9,314 bases of DNA from Clostridia bacterium (GTDB lineage Bacteria > Bacillota > Clostridia > TANB77 > CAG-508), in assembly GCA_900753165.1 (NCBI GenBank), contig CAADYC010000053.1:1-9314 (forward strand), written 5' to 3'. A program made the position numbers and the translations under genes. Below the pieces are notes generated by a model. That model saw only the letters and a program-made list of their open reading frames with translations. It ran no database searches and was not told the origin of the DNA. Every line of letters starts with the position of its first letter. Position 1 is the first letter of the stretch. Of this stretch, positions 1 through 5,463 are shown piece by piece.

Positions 1-125
1 ACTACTGACATCTCTTAAATCCATTTATCATAAACTAAAATATAATAATGCAATATAATATAATCTTTTCAAAGTACTCTTATATATAGCTCTTTCCGAG
101 CAAATATAAATTTTTCATTGATTAT

Positions 126-153
126 ATTATACTACGATTTCAAGAAATGTCAA
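126..153 (-). promoter_or_regulatory. Minus-strand sigma-A-type promoter facing the left edge
   Basis: On the minus strand a perfect -35 TTGACA (148-153) is followed after 16 nt by a perfect -10 TATAAT (126-131). It lies just beyond the stop of the small minus-strand reading frame, so it should drive something further left. The roughly 118 nt of leader visible before the edge contain a small GCTC/GAGC hairpin and no clear Shine-Dalgarno. A possible ATG at 24-22 opens only eight codons and is not called. The gene served is unknown. Confidence 0.6.
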
Positions 154-163
154 ATTTTTACAA

Positions 164-445
164 TTATATATTTTTCAAATATTCTTCTAACTCTGATAGT
201 TTAATCTTTTTAGTCAAATTTGAAATATACACATCATTAGAGTAATTAAACACTAAAAAAGTAATATTCTTAATAATCACTCTATGTGGTTCAATATATG
301 TAAGATTAGTTTTTTCTAGTTTTCTAATGCTACCATTTACAAAAGTAGAAGTAACTTTAGAAAACTCACATATAAACTCAAGTCTTTGTTTTAGACATTC
401 CTCAAATTCTAGTTCTTGTTTAATTATCTTCACTTCAAACACCAT
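164..445 (-). CDS. Small hypothetical protein, 93 aa, downstream of tRNA-Leu
   Basis: I do not recognise this protein. It is a 93-residue, Lys/Glu/Ile-rich, apparently soluble protein with no signal peptide or membrane segment. The N-terminal third looks helical (charged Glu/Lys repeats around residues 8-28), the middle is beta-prone (HRVIIKNITFLVFNYSNDVYIS), and a short C-terminal Glu/Lys/Leu helix ends it. The chosen ATG at 445 has AAGGAAAGG immediately upstream with only about 4 nt between AAGGA and the start. An alternative GTG at 433 would place AGGATGG at a better 8-nt spacing and shorten the protein by four residues. No promoter is visible in the 30 nt between this gene and the tRNA terminator, so it may depend on read-through from the tRNA promoter. 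The coding style matches the neighbours, but without a family match it could still be a chance frame. Confidence 0.45.
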   Translation of the reverse strand: MVFEVKIIKQELEFEECLKQRLEFICEFSKVTSTFVNGSIRKLEKTNLTYIEPHRVIIKNITFLVFNYSNDVYISNLTKKIKLSELEEYLKNI

Positions 446-475
446 CCTTTCCTTATATAATTAGGATGATTTTTT

Positions 476-510
476 GCAAAAGAAAAAATCAACCATTTTA
501 CTGATTGATT
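476..510 (-). terminator. Intrinsic terminator of tRNA-Leu
   Basis: Read on the minus strand, an 8-bp stem (503-510 with 487-494, including one G-U pair) encloses an 8-nt loop and is followed by TTTTTTCTTTT (476-486). This is a standard Rho-independent terminator placed about 40 nt after the tRNA 3' end. A second, weaker inverted repeat, CTGTTC/GAACAG (521-526 and 537-542), sits between the tRNA and the terminator and has no T tract. Confidence 0.7.
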
Positions 511-551
511 TCTATATCATCTGTTCATAAAAGTTCGAACAGAAACGTCGT

Positions 552-635
552 TGGTGCAGATGAAGGGACTCGAACCCCCACGCCGTTGGCACTGGTTCCT
601 AAGACCAGCGCGTCTACCAGTTCCGCCACATCTGC
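552..635 (-). tRNA. tRNA-Leu (anticodon UAG), CCA encoded
   Basis: The minus strand folds as a class II tRNA of 84 nt including an encoded CCA (552-554). The acceptor stem GCAGATG (635-629) pairs perfectly with CATCTGC (562-556), and the discriminator is A, as expected for leucine. The D arm GCG/CGC carries the GG of the D loop. The anticodon stem CTGGT/ACCAG holds the loop CTTAGGA, giving anticodon UAG at 599-601, which reads CUA and other CUN codons. The long variable arm has a GCC/GGC mini-stem, and the T arm has TTCGAGT with two G-U pairs in its stem. It is a single tRNA gene with its own promoter and terminator rather than part of a visible cluster. Confidence 0.96.
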
Positions 636-657
636 GTATTTCTTATTGACAATATTT

Positions 658-687
658 ATAATAGCACATTTAATAATTTTTTGTCAA
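658..687 (-). promoter_or_regulatory. Promoter of tRNA-Leu (extended -10)
   Basis: On the minus strand, -35 TTGACA (682-687) and -10 TATTAT (658-663) are separated by 18 nt. The bases before the -10 read TGC, giving an extended -10 element. Transcription would begin near 651, about 15 nt before the mature tRNA 5' end at 635. Confidence 0.75.
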
Positions 688-798
688 TAGAAATGAATAA
701 AGTTTTAAAAAAAATTGAATAAGATTTATTATGATTCAGTAAAAATATAGCGCCCTTAGGTATTTCATGATATAAATTTAATAAATTGTAATTGGAAT

Positions 799-815
799 TT
801 TACAATTGTATTACA
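799..815 (-). promoter_or_regulatory. WalR-like direct repeat upstream of the glucosaminidase promoter
   Basis: The minus strand reads TGTAAT-ACAAT-TGTAAA, an exact fit to the published WalR (YycF) consensus TGTWAH-N5-TGTWAH. It ends 13 nt upstream of the -35 of the glucosaminidase operon. In Bacillus and Staphylococcus, WalR controls autolysin genes, so the context fits. The site overlaps an inverted repeat AATTGTAA-N8-TTACAATT (784-807), which could itself be the real element, and such AT-rich motifs occur by chance. No walRK gene is in the window. Confidence 0.35.
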
Positions 816-828
816 TTATTCAAATTTA

Positions 829-857
829 TTGACTAAAAAAAAGCACAATGTTATAAT
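829..857 (+). promoter_or_regulatory. Promoter of the glucosaminidase / cadherin-like operon
   Basis: The -35 TTGACT (829-834) and the perfect -10 TATAAT (852-857) are separated by the optimal 17 nt, with TGT before the -10 forming an extended -10. Transcription should start near 864, leaving a leader of about 55 nt before the preferred start codon at 920. Confidence 0.85.
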
Positions 858-919
858 ATTAGTGGGAAAATGATAAAAAACAACAAAAAATACTAATAGA
901 TAAAATGGAGGAAAAACAA

Positions 920-2449
920 ATGTATAGAAGTAAGCCAATTATATCAATTGTTTTAGTCTTAACAATACTTGTAAGTATATTAATTTCAATAATAAATCAA
1001 AATGTATCTTATTCTGTGAATCAAAGTATAAGTACAGATATCAATAACATAAATGATGCAAAATATCCAGGAATAAAAGAAAGAATAAAATTATTACAAA
1101 GCAAATATCCAAATTGGAATTTCAAAATATTATATACAGGTTTGGACTGGAATGAAGTAATATCAAATGAATATGTAGGACATGGAGGTTCACCTAAAAA
1201 TTTGGTATATAGAAGTTCAAGTTATCAAGGAGCATGGATATGTTCTATATGTGGAGACAAACCATATGATAATGGTAATTGGAGATGTGTTTCAGAGCAG
1301 GGAATAAAATATATGATGGATCCTAGAAATTCTTTAAATGCAGCTGATATATTTCAGTTCGAAGAATTGACAAATTCTGGTTCTGATATAAATGTTGTAA
1401 GATCAATGATAAACGGAACATTTCTTGCAGGACATGAACAAGGAATAGTTGATGCAGCAAATAAAAATAATGTTAATGCATATTATATAGTTGCAAGAAT
1501 TATTCAAGAGCAAGGAAAAAGTGGAACAGTTTTAACAGCTGGAAATGGTTATAATGGTCAATATGTAGGATATTATAATGTTTTTAATAGAGGAGCATCA
1601 GGAAATACAACACAAGAAATATTACTAAATGGTTTAGCAACTGCTAAAAAATACGGATGGACAAGTTTAGAAAAATCAATAGATGGAGGAATTAGCTTTA
1701 TAGCCAATAACTATATTCATAAAGGACAAAATAATTTGTATTTACAAAAATTTGATGTTGAAGCAACTAATGGTTTATATTCAAATCAATATATGCAAAA
1801 TGTTACAGCAGCTCAAAGTGAGGGAACAACATTAAGAAATACATATATTAATATAAATTCAATGTCATCATCACATACTTTTATTATACCAGTATATGAA
1901 AATATGCCAAATGATGCATGTAGTAGACCAGATACAAATGGTGCAAGTTCTTCAGATATTGATATTGTTAAAGTAAATGTTGATCAAACATTGAGGATTA
2001 GAAATAATCCAAATGGTTCTACAACTGTGGGATGGTTGAATAAAAATGAAATAGTTACAAGACTTGAAAAGGCAACTTCAAAGGTTGGAGGAACTTATTG
2101 GGATAAGGTTAGAAAATCAAATGGTGTAGTTGGGTATGCTGCAAGAGAAACATATGATAGTGAGAGTAAATATAAATTGTATTTAGTGCCTATTAATGAA
2201 AATAATAACAATGGCAATGACAATAATGGTGGAAATAATGGTAATAACAACAATCCATCAAATCTAATTAAAGGTGATGTGAATGGAGATGGTAAAATAA
2301 CATCAAGTGATTATGTTTTAATTAAAAATTATATAATGGGAACAGGTACATTAAGTGAAGAGGCAAAGAAATGTGCTGATTATAATGGAGATGGTAAGAT
2401 AACATCAAGTGACTATGTTTTAATTAAGAATTATATAATGAATAACTAA
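920..2449 (+). CDS. Secreted glucosaminidase with SH3 and dockerin domains
   Basis: Predicted endo-beta-N-acetylglucosaminidase (GH73/LytD-like autolysin) that cleaves the glycan strands of peptidoglycan outside the cell. The 509-residue protein starts with a hydrophobic export segment (residues 6-26) without a clear signal peptidase motif, so it may be cleaved or stay as an anchor. A conserved N-terminal module (48-150) contains WICSICG and a later WRC, three cysteines (108, 111, 123) that could bind metal. The glucosaminidase core follows at about 160-285, with RIIQEQG supplying the likely catalytic Glu197, then YYNVFNRGA and a GW...GGISFIANNYI block typical of the family. An SH3b-like domain spans 348-412, an Asn/Gly linker 426-447 and a type I dockerin 449-509 with two calcium loops (Asp453-Asp464 and Asp487-Asp498). 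The ATG at 920 is preferred because TGGAGG (906-911) lies 8 nt before it; the in-frame ATG at 905 overlaps that site. The next gene follows after 13 nt. The domain calls are secure; the exact bond cleaved is inferred. Confidence 0.88.
   Translation: MYRSKPIISIVLVLTILVSILISIINQNVSYSVNQSISTDINNINDAKYPGIKERIKLLQSKYPNWNFKILYTGLDWNEVISNEYVGHGGSPKNLVYRSSSYQGAWICSICGDKPYDNGNWRCVSEQGIKYMMDPRNSLNAADIFQFEELTNSGSDINVVRSMINGTFLAGHEQGIVDAANKNNVNAYYIVARIIQEQGKSGTVLTAGNGYNGQYVGYYNVFNRGASGNTTQEILLNGLATAKKYGWTSLEKSIDGGISFIANNYIHKGQNNLYLQKFDVEATNGLYSNQYMQNVTAAQSEGTTLRNTYININSMSSSHTFIIPVYENMPNDACSRPDTNGASSSDIDIVKVNVDQTLRIRNNPNGSTTVGWLNKNEIVTRLEKATSKVGGTYWDKVRKSNGVVGYAARETYDSESKYKLYLVPINENNNNGNDNNGGNNGNNNNPSNLIKGDVNGDGKITSSDYVLIKNYIMGTGTLSEEAKKCADYNGDGKITSSDYVLIKNYIMNN
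2282..2440 (+). repeat. Duplicated 57-bp dockerin calcium-loop repeat
   Basis: Two 57-bp copies (2282-2338 and 2384-2440) lie 102 bp apart in the dockerin coding region. They differ at only three positions, all synonymous third bases (AAA/AAG, GAT/GAC, AAA/AAG), so both encode the same 19 residues, including the NGDGKITSSDYV core. Dockerins normally carry two such segments, but near-identity at DNA level suggests recent duplication or gene conversion. Confidence 0.85.
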
Positions 2450-2462
2450 GGAGGATATATAG

Positions 2463-3839
2463 ATGAAAAGAAATACTTTAAGAAAAATTTTTATAATAAT
2501 GTTATTTTTAGGATTTTTTTGGATAGTTCCTAATATTGTAAATGCAGCATATATTTCTGTTACGCCAAGTACAAAAAATGCTAAACCAGGGCAGGCGGTA
2601 AGTGTTACAATATCGTCAGATTGCATAGGTAAAGTTAGTTTGAGCGCTTCTAATGGAACAGTATCAACTGGAAGCGTTTGGGTTGAAGGTTCTGCATCAG
2701 CAACTGTTACGGTTGGAAGTTCAGGAACAACAACAATTTCAGCTAGGGCAATTGATATGTCTGATTCTGCAGGTAATGCAGTCAGCCCTTCAGGAAGTAC
2801 AACTATAACTATTGCTTCTGGCTCATCATCATCTGGTTCATCTAACTCATCTAATTCATCTAATAGTAATGGCTCAAATTCTGGTGCGACTTCTAATAAT
2901 AATTCAACATCAAAATCAAATGTTGCAACATTATCAAATTTAGGAATTAGACCAAATGATTTTTCAGGTTTTAATGCAAATAAAACTTCATATAGTACAG
3001 AGGTTCCAAACAATGTTGAATCTATTGAAATATATGCAAATAAAGGACAAAGTGGACAAACGATATCAGGAACAGGTAAAAAAACGTTAAAAGAGGGTGC
3101 AAATACATTTAATGTAGTTGTAACAGCAGAAGATGGAAAAACAAAGAAAACATATATAATAACTGTAAATAGAAAAGCAAAAGATAATAATAGCACAGAA
3201 AATGCAACAAATATTGAAACAACAAATGAAATTACTGAAGAAGTAACTGAAACAGAAGATTCTGCAAAACCAAGTTTTGGATTAACGAAATTATCAATTT
3301 CAGGATTAGAATTACAACCACAATTTCAAACAGATATATATGAATATAAAATTGATTTAAAAGAAAATTTAGATAAATTAGATATAGATGCTGTTGCAAC
3401 TCAAGAAAATGCTAATATTGAAATATCAGGAAATGAAAATTTACAAGAAGGAGAAAATATAATTACAATTTTAGTAAAAGGTGAAAATGAAGATGAAAAT
3501 GTTGCATATCAAATAATTGTTAATAAAGTATTAGAGCAAGAAAAAGAAACACCAAATAAAGAAAAAATAATTGCTATATCAGGAATAATAGCACTAATAT
3601 TAATAATTGTAATAATATTTATTGTAATAAAAGTAAAAAAATCTAAAGAAGGTGAATTTGTTCCATATGAGAATTTGTTTGATACAACAAAAAAAAATGA
3701 TGGAATAGATATGTTTGAGACTTCAAATAATCCTGTACAAATAGATGAAAACTTGAAGAATAAGGGAGTAGATAATTTTGAAGATGAAGAAATACAAGTA
3801 AAACACAAAAAACATCCAAAAGGAAAAAGATTTAAATAA
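2463..3839 (+). CDS. Membrane-anchored cadherin-like beta-sandwich surface protein
   Basis: A 458-residue surface protein of unknown role. Residues 1-28 form a signal peptide (Lys/Arg start, hydrophobic core, VNA before the predicted cut). An Ig-like beta domain (29-118) follows, then a Ser/Asn/Gly linker (119-152) and two domains of the cadherin-like beta-sandwich type (about 153-237 and 271-356). Each of these has the pattern L..L.I......F......Y...V/L and a late EG.N.....V. segment, and an acidic Thr/Glu linker (240-268) separates them. One transmembrane helix (368-390) ends in Lys-rich residues, placing a 68-residue charged tail in the cytoplasm, finishing KHKKHPKGKRFK. There is no LPXTG motif. 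The Shine-Dalgarno AAGGAGG (2448-2454) overlaps the stop codon of the glucosaminidase gene, 8 nt before the ATG, so the two genes are surely co-transcribed. It may be a partner, receptor or wall-spanning scaffold for the enzyme; this is inference from context, and no canonical cohesin domain is evident. Confidence 0.85.
   Translation: MKRNTLRKIFIIMLFLGFFWIVPNIVNAAYISVTPSTKNAKPGQAVSVTISSDCIGKVSLSASNGTVSTGSVWVEGSASATVTVGSSGTTTISARAIDMSDSAGNAVSPSGSTTITIASGSSSSGSSNSSNSSNSNGSNSGATSNNNSTSKSNVATLSNLGIRPNDFSGFNANKTSYSTEVPNNVESIEIYANKGQSGQTISGTGKKTLKEGANTFNVVVTAEDGKTKKTYIITVNRKAKDNNSTENATNIETTNEITEEVTETEDSAKPSFGLTKLSISGLELQPQFQTDIYEYKIDLKENLDKLDIDAVATQENANIEISGNENLQEGENIITILVKGENEDENVAYQIIVNKVLEQEKETPNKEKIIAISGIIALILIIVIIFIVIKVKKSKEGEFVPYENLFDTTKKNDGIDMFETSNNPVQIDENLKNKGVDNFEDEEIQVKHKKHPKGKRFK
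2838..2864 (+). repeat. Three tandem 9-bp repeats encoding Ser-Ser-Asn
   Basis: Three tandem copies of TCATCTAAY (2838-2846, 2847-2855, 2856-2864), preceded by a TCATCATCATC run, encode SSN repeats in the linker of the cadherin-like protein. The unit is a multiple of three, so slippage would change linker length without breaking the frame. Confidence 0.8.
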
Positions 3840-3864
3840 AATATAAATGGTTAGATTTTTTAGA

Positions 3865-3903
3865 TTTTAGGGAAAATAAAGGATTTTCCCTAAAAAAAAT
3901 TTT
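3865..3903 (+). terminator. Hairpin closing the surface-protein operon
   Basis: A perfect 13-bp inverted repeat (3865-3877 with 3883-3895, arms containing TTTTAGGGAAAAT) encloses a 5-nt AAAGG loop, 25 nt after the stop codon. The downstream run is AAAA then TTTT (3896-3903), so the U tract is short and delayed. It is probably a weak intrinsic terminator or a 3' stabilising hairpin. Confidence 0.55.
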
Positions 3904-3910
3904 AAAAAAG

Positions 3911-3924
3911 CAAATTTATGTTTG
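3911..3924 (+). promoter_or_regulatory. Degenerate LexA-box-like palindrome
   Basis: CAAATTTATGTTTG matches the Gram-positive LexA (DinR) box CGAACATATGTTCG at 10 of 14 positions. The right half is good and the left half poor. Its last three bases overlap the -35 of the lexA promoter, where autorepression is expected. The low match and AT-rich context keep this tentative. Confidence 0.3.
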
Positions 3925-3950
3925 ACATTTTTTTGTTTGTATGATATTAT
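3922..3950 (+). promoter_or_regulatory. lexA promoter (extended -10)
   Basis: A perfect -35 TTGACA (3922-3927) and -10 TATTAT (3945-3950) lie 17 nt apart, with TGA before the -10 as an extended element. The expected transcription start near 3957 lies downstream of the in-frame ATG at 3941, which excludes that codon as the translation start. Confidence 0.85.
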
Positions 3951-3979
3951 GTATAAAAATCAGAAATGGAGTGAGTTAT

Positions 3980-4630
3980 ATGCCAAGAAAAAGACCAGAA
4001 TTAAATGTAAGAGAGAAAGCAATATTAAGATATATCGAAAAACAAATAATGAATGTAGGATATCCACCATCAGTAAGAGAAATAGGAAAAGCTGTTGGAT
4101 TAAGTTCAACAGCCACTGTACATGGTTATTTAGCAAGGCTAGAAGATAAGGGATATATTAAAAAACAAGATAAAAAAGGAAGAACGTTAAGATTATTAAA
4201 AGGAACAGATGGAGAGGCAAAGAAAACATCAACAAAAGACTTCTACACACAAAAAGAATTAGTAGAAGTACCAGTTGTTGGAAAAATTACTGCAGGAATG
4301 CCTATTTTAGCAGTTGAAAATGTAACAGATACATTCCCAATTCCAATTGACTTTGTTGGAAATTCTGACTGTTTTATGCTTACAGTTAGAGGGGAAAGTA
4401 TGATAGAGGCAGGAATTTTAGATGGTGATTACATATTAGTAAGAAAACAAAGCAATGCAAATAATGGTGAAATTGTTGTTGCGTTAATAGAAGATGAAGC
4501 AACTGTAAAAACATTCTATAAAGAAACAGATCACATAAGATTACAACCTGAAAACAGTACAATGGACCCAATAATAGTTCCAAATTGTGAGATCTTAGGA
4601 AAAGTATGTGGCGTATTTAGAAAGATGTAA
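3980..4630 (+). CDS. lexA: LexA repressor (SOS response)
   Basis: A 216-residue transcriptional repressor of DNA-damage genes that cleaves itself when stimulated by RecA filaments on single-stranded DNA. The N-terminal winged helix (2-68) contains the family pattern PPSVREIGKAVGLSS (29-43) and LARLEDKGYI (51-60). The linker (69-92) leads to the S24 peptidase domain. The cleavage bond Ala105-Gly106 lies in GKITAGMPI, the nucleophile Ser140 in RGESMIEAGI, and the general base Lys177 in EATVKTFY, so autocleavage should be intact. The start at 3980 is chosen because GGAGTG (3968-3973) lies 6 nt upstream; a longer in-frame ATG at 3941 falls inside the promoter -10 region. The length is close to the usual 200-215. 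It appears monocistronic with its own promoter, and no clear intrinsic terminator is visible before the tetR promoter. Identity is very secure. Confidence 0.96.
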   Translation: MPRKRPELNVREKAILRYIEKQIMNVGYPPSVREIGKAVGLSSTATVHGYLARLEDKGYIKKQDKKGRTLRLLKGTDGEAKKTSTKDFYTQKELVEVPVVGKITAGMPILAVENVTDTFPIPIDFVGNSDCFMLTVRGESMIEAGILDGDYILVRKQSNANNGEIVVALIEDEATVKTFYKETDHIRLQPENSTMDPIIVPNCEILGKVCGVFRKM

Positions 4631-4694
4631 TTAATTATTTTGTAATTTATGACGAAGTTCACAAAGAATTCACAAAAAAGATACAATAAAAATA

Positions 4695-4723
4695 TTGACA
4701 AATGACACCGTGTCACTTATAAT
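4695..4723 (+). promoter_or_regulatory. Promoter of the tetR-ABC exporter operon
   Basis: A perfect -35 TTGACA (4695-4700) and a perfect -10 TATAAT (4718-4723) are separated by 17 nt. The first operator occupies nearly the whole spacer and the second covers the expected start of transcription near 4730. The leader before the tetR start is about 110 nt long. Confidence 0.9.
4703..4715 (+). promoter_or_regulatory. TetR operator 1, inside the promoter spacer
   Basis: TGACAC-C-GTGTCA is a perfect 13-bp palindrome with a single central base, lying between the -35 and -10. Repressor bound here would block RNA polymerase directly. It shares its half-sites with operator 2, and their centres are 23 bp apart, about two helical turns. 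Confidence 0.85.
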
Positions 4724-4740
4724 AATGACACAGTGTCATT
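4724..4740 (+). promoter_or_regulatory. TetR operator 2, at the transcription start
   Basis: AATGACACAGTGTCATT is a perfect 17-bp palindrome beginning directly after the -10. It has the same TGACAC/GTGTCA half-sites as operator 1 with A in the centre. Two copies around one promoter directly upstream of a tetR-family gene strongly suggest autoregulation of the operon. The binding protein is inferred from position. Confidence 0.85.
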
Positions 4741-4841
4741 TTATTTTTTGAAATAATTTATACAGACATGAACAAAAAATAGTTTGTCACTATAAGAGGA
4801 AAAGACAATAGTAAAAAATGATAATAAAAGGTGGTGAAAAA

Positions 4842-5463
4842 ATGCCAAAAGAAACATTTGTAAAGTTGCCAGAAGAAAAAAAAGACAAAATAATAAAAGC
4901 AGCAAAAAAAGAATTTGCGCGAGTACCATTTGAACAGACATCAATAAAAAATATTGTAGAAGATGCGGATATTGCAAGAGGAAGTTTTTATCAATATTTT
5001 GAAAGTAAAGAAGATTTGTTACGGGTATATTTTAAATATACATTTTAAAGAAATGAATGCACAAATGCAGGAAAAAGTTATAAAATCCAAAGGTGACATA
5101 TTTAAAATTTTTATATCAATGTATGACTGTGTAGATAATAACCTGATAAAAAACGAAGATATGGAATTTTACAGAAAAATATTTGGAAATTTAAAAACAA
5201 GTGATGATGGTAAAATATTCAAAAAATTTGTAGAAGAAAGACCTAAAAAAATAAAGGACTTTTATGAGTATATTGATACTTCAAATTTAAGAGTAAATTC
5301 AAAAGAAGAATTTGAAATAATAGAGAAAATCTTATTTACAGTAACTACGAAAGCAATTGTAATGAGATTTAAATATGACTCAAAAGAAGAAGCAAGAGAA
5401 AATTTCTTAAAACAAATTGAGTATTTGAAATATGGAATTATGAGAGGAGAAAAGCATGTTTAA
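4842..5463 (+). pseudogene. TetR-family regulator, frameshifted after the DNA-binding domain
   Basis: Regulator of the adjoining ABC exporter, broken in this sequence. The first frame gives 68 residues: a typical TetR N-terminus with helix-turn-helix (TSIKNIVEDADIARGSFYQYFESKEDLL split over 33-60), then stops at TAA 5046-5048. The ligand-binding half continues in the +1 frame to 5463. Removing one G from the GGG at 5023-5025 joins DLLR directly to YILNIHFKEM and restores a 206-residue protein of normal family length. The start at 4842 has GGTGG (4830-4834) 7 nt upstream; an in-frame ATG at 4818 lies before that site. Arg61 is encoded by CGG, uncommon in this AT-rich context. The downstream ABC gene starts inside the last codons (8-nt overlap). 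It may be a true null mutation, a sequencing error, programmed frameshifting, or two separate half-proteins (ATG at 5053 could restart). The repressor fragment would lack its dimerisation domain. Confidence 0.85.

Noticed and set aside
521..542. CTGTTC/GAACAG inverted repeat after the tRNA as a LexA box or att site
   Set aside because: The half-site order and spacing do not fit GAAC-N4-GTTC, and no copy of the tRNA 3' end is present; it is at most a weak hairpin.
505..690. Plus-strand frame of 61 codons
   Set aside because: It runs antisense through the tRNA-Leu gene and its promoter and lacks a ribosome binding site.
905..919. Longer start for the glucosaminidase at ATG 905
   Set aside because: The ATG overlaps the GGAGG that serves ATG 920, and nothing like a Shine-Dalgarno precedes 905.
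2420..3196. Long minus-strand frame opposite the cadherin-like gene (258 codons)
   Set aside because: It is a shadow of the Ser/Asn/Val-rich sense gene, low in complexity, with no ribosome site, and it conflicts with a well-supported operon.
3941..3979. N-terminal extension of LexA
   Set aside because: The ATG at 3941 lies upstream of the predicted transcription start and lacks a Shine-Dalgarno; LexA homologues begin at the later Met.
3922..4149. Plus-strand frame starting at the lexA promoter
   Set aside because: It overlaps lexA in another frame, encodes a Lys/Arg/Asn-rich non-protein-like sequence, and begins inside the lexA -35.
4647..4676. Direct repeat TTCACAAA x2 after lexA as terminator or origin element
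   Set aside because: It forms no hairpin and does not match DnaA boxes; it is probably chance in an AT-rich spacer.
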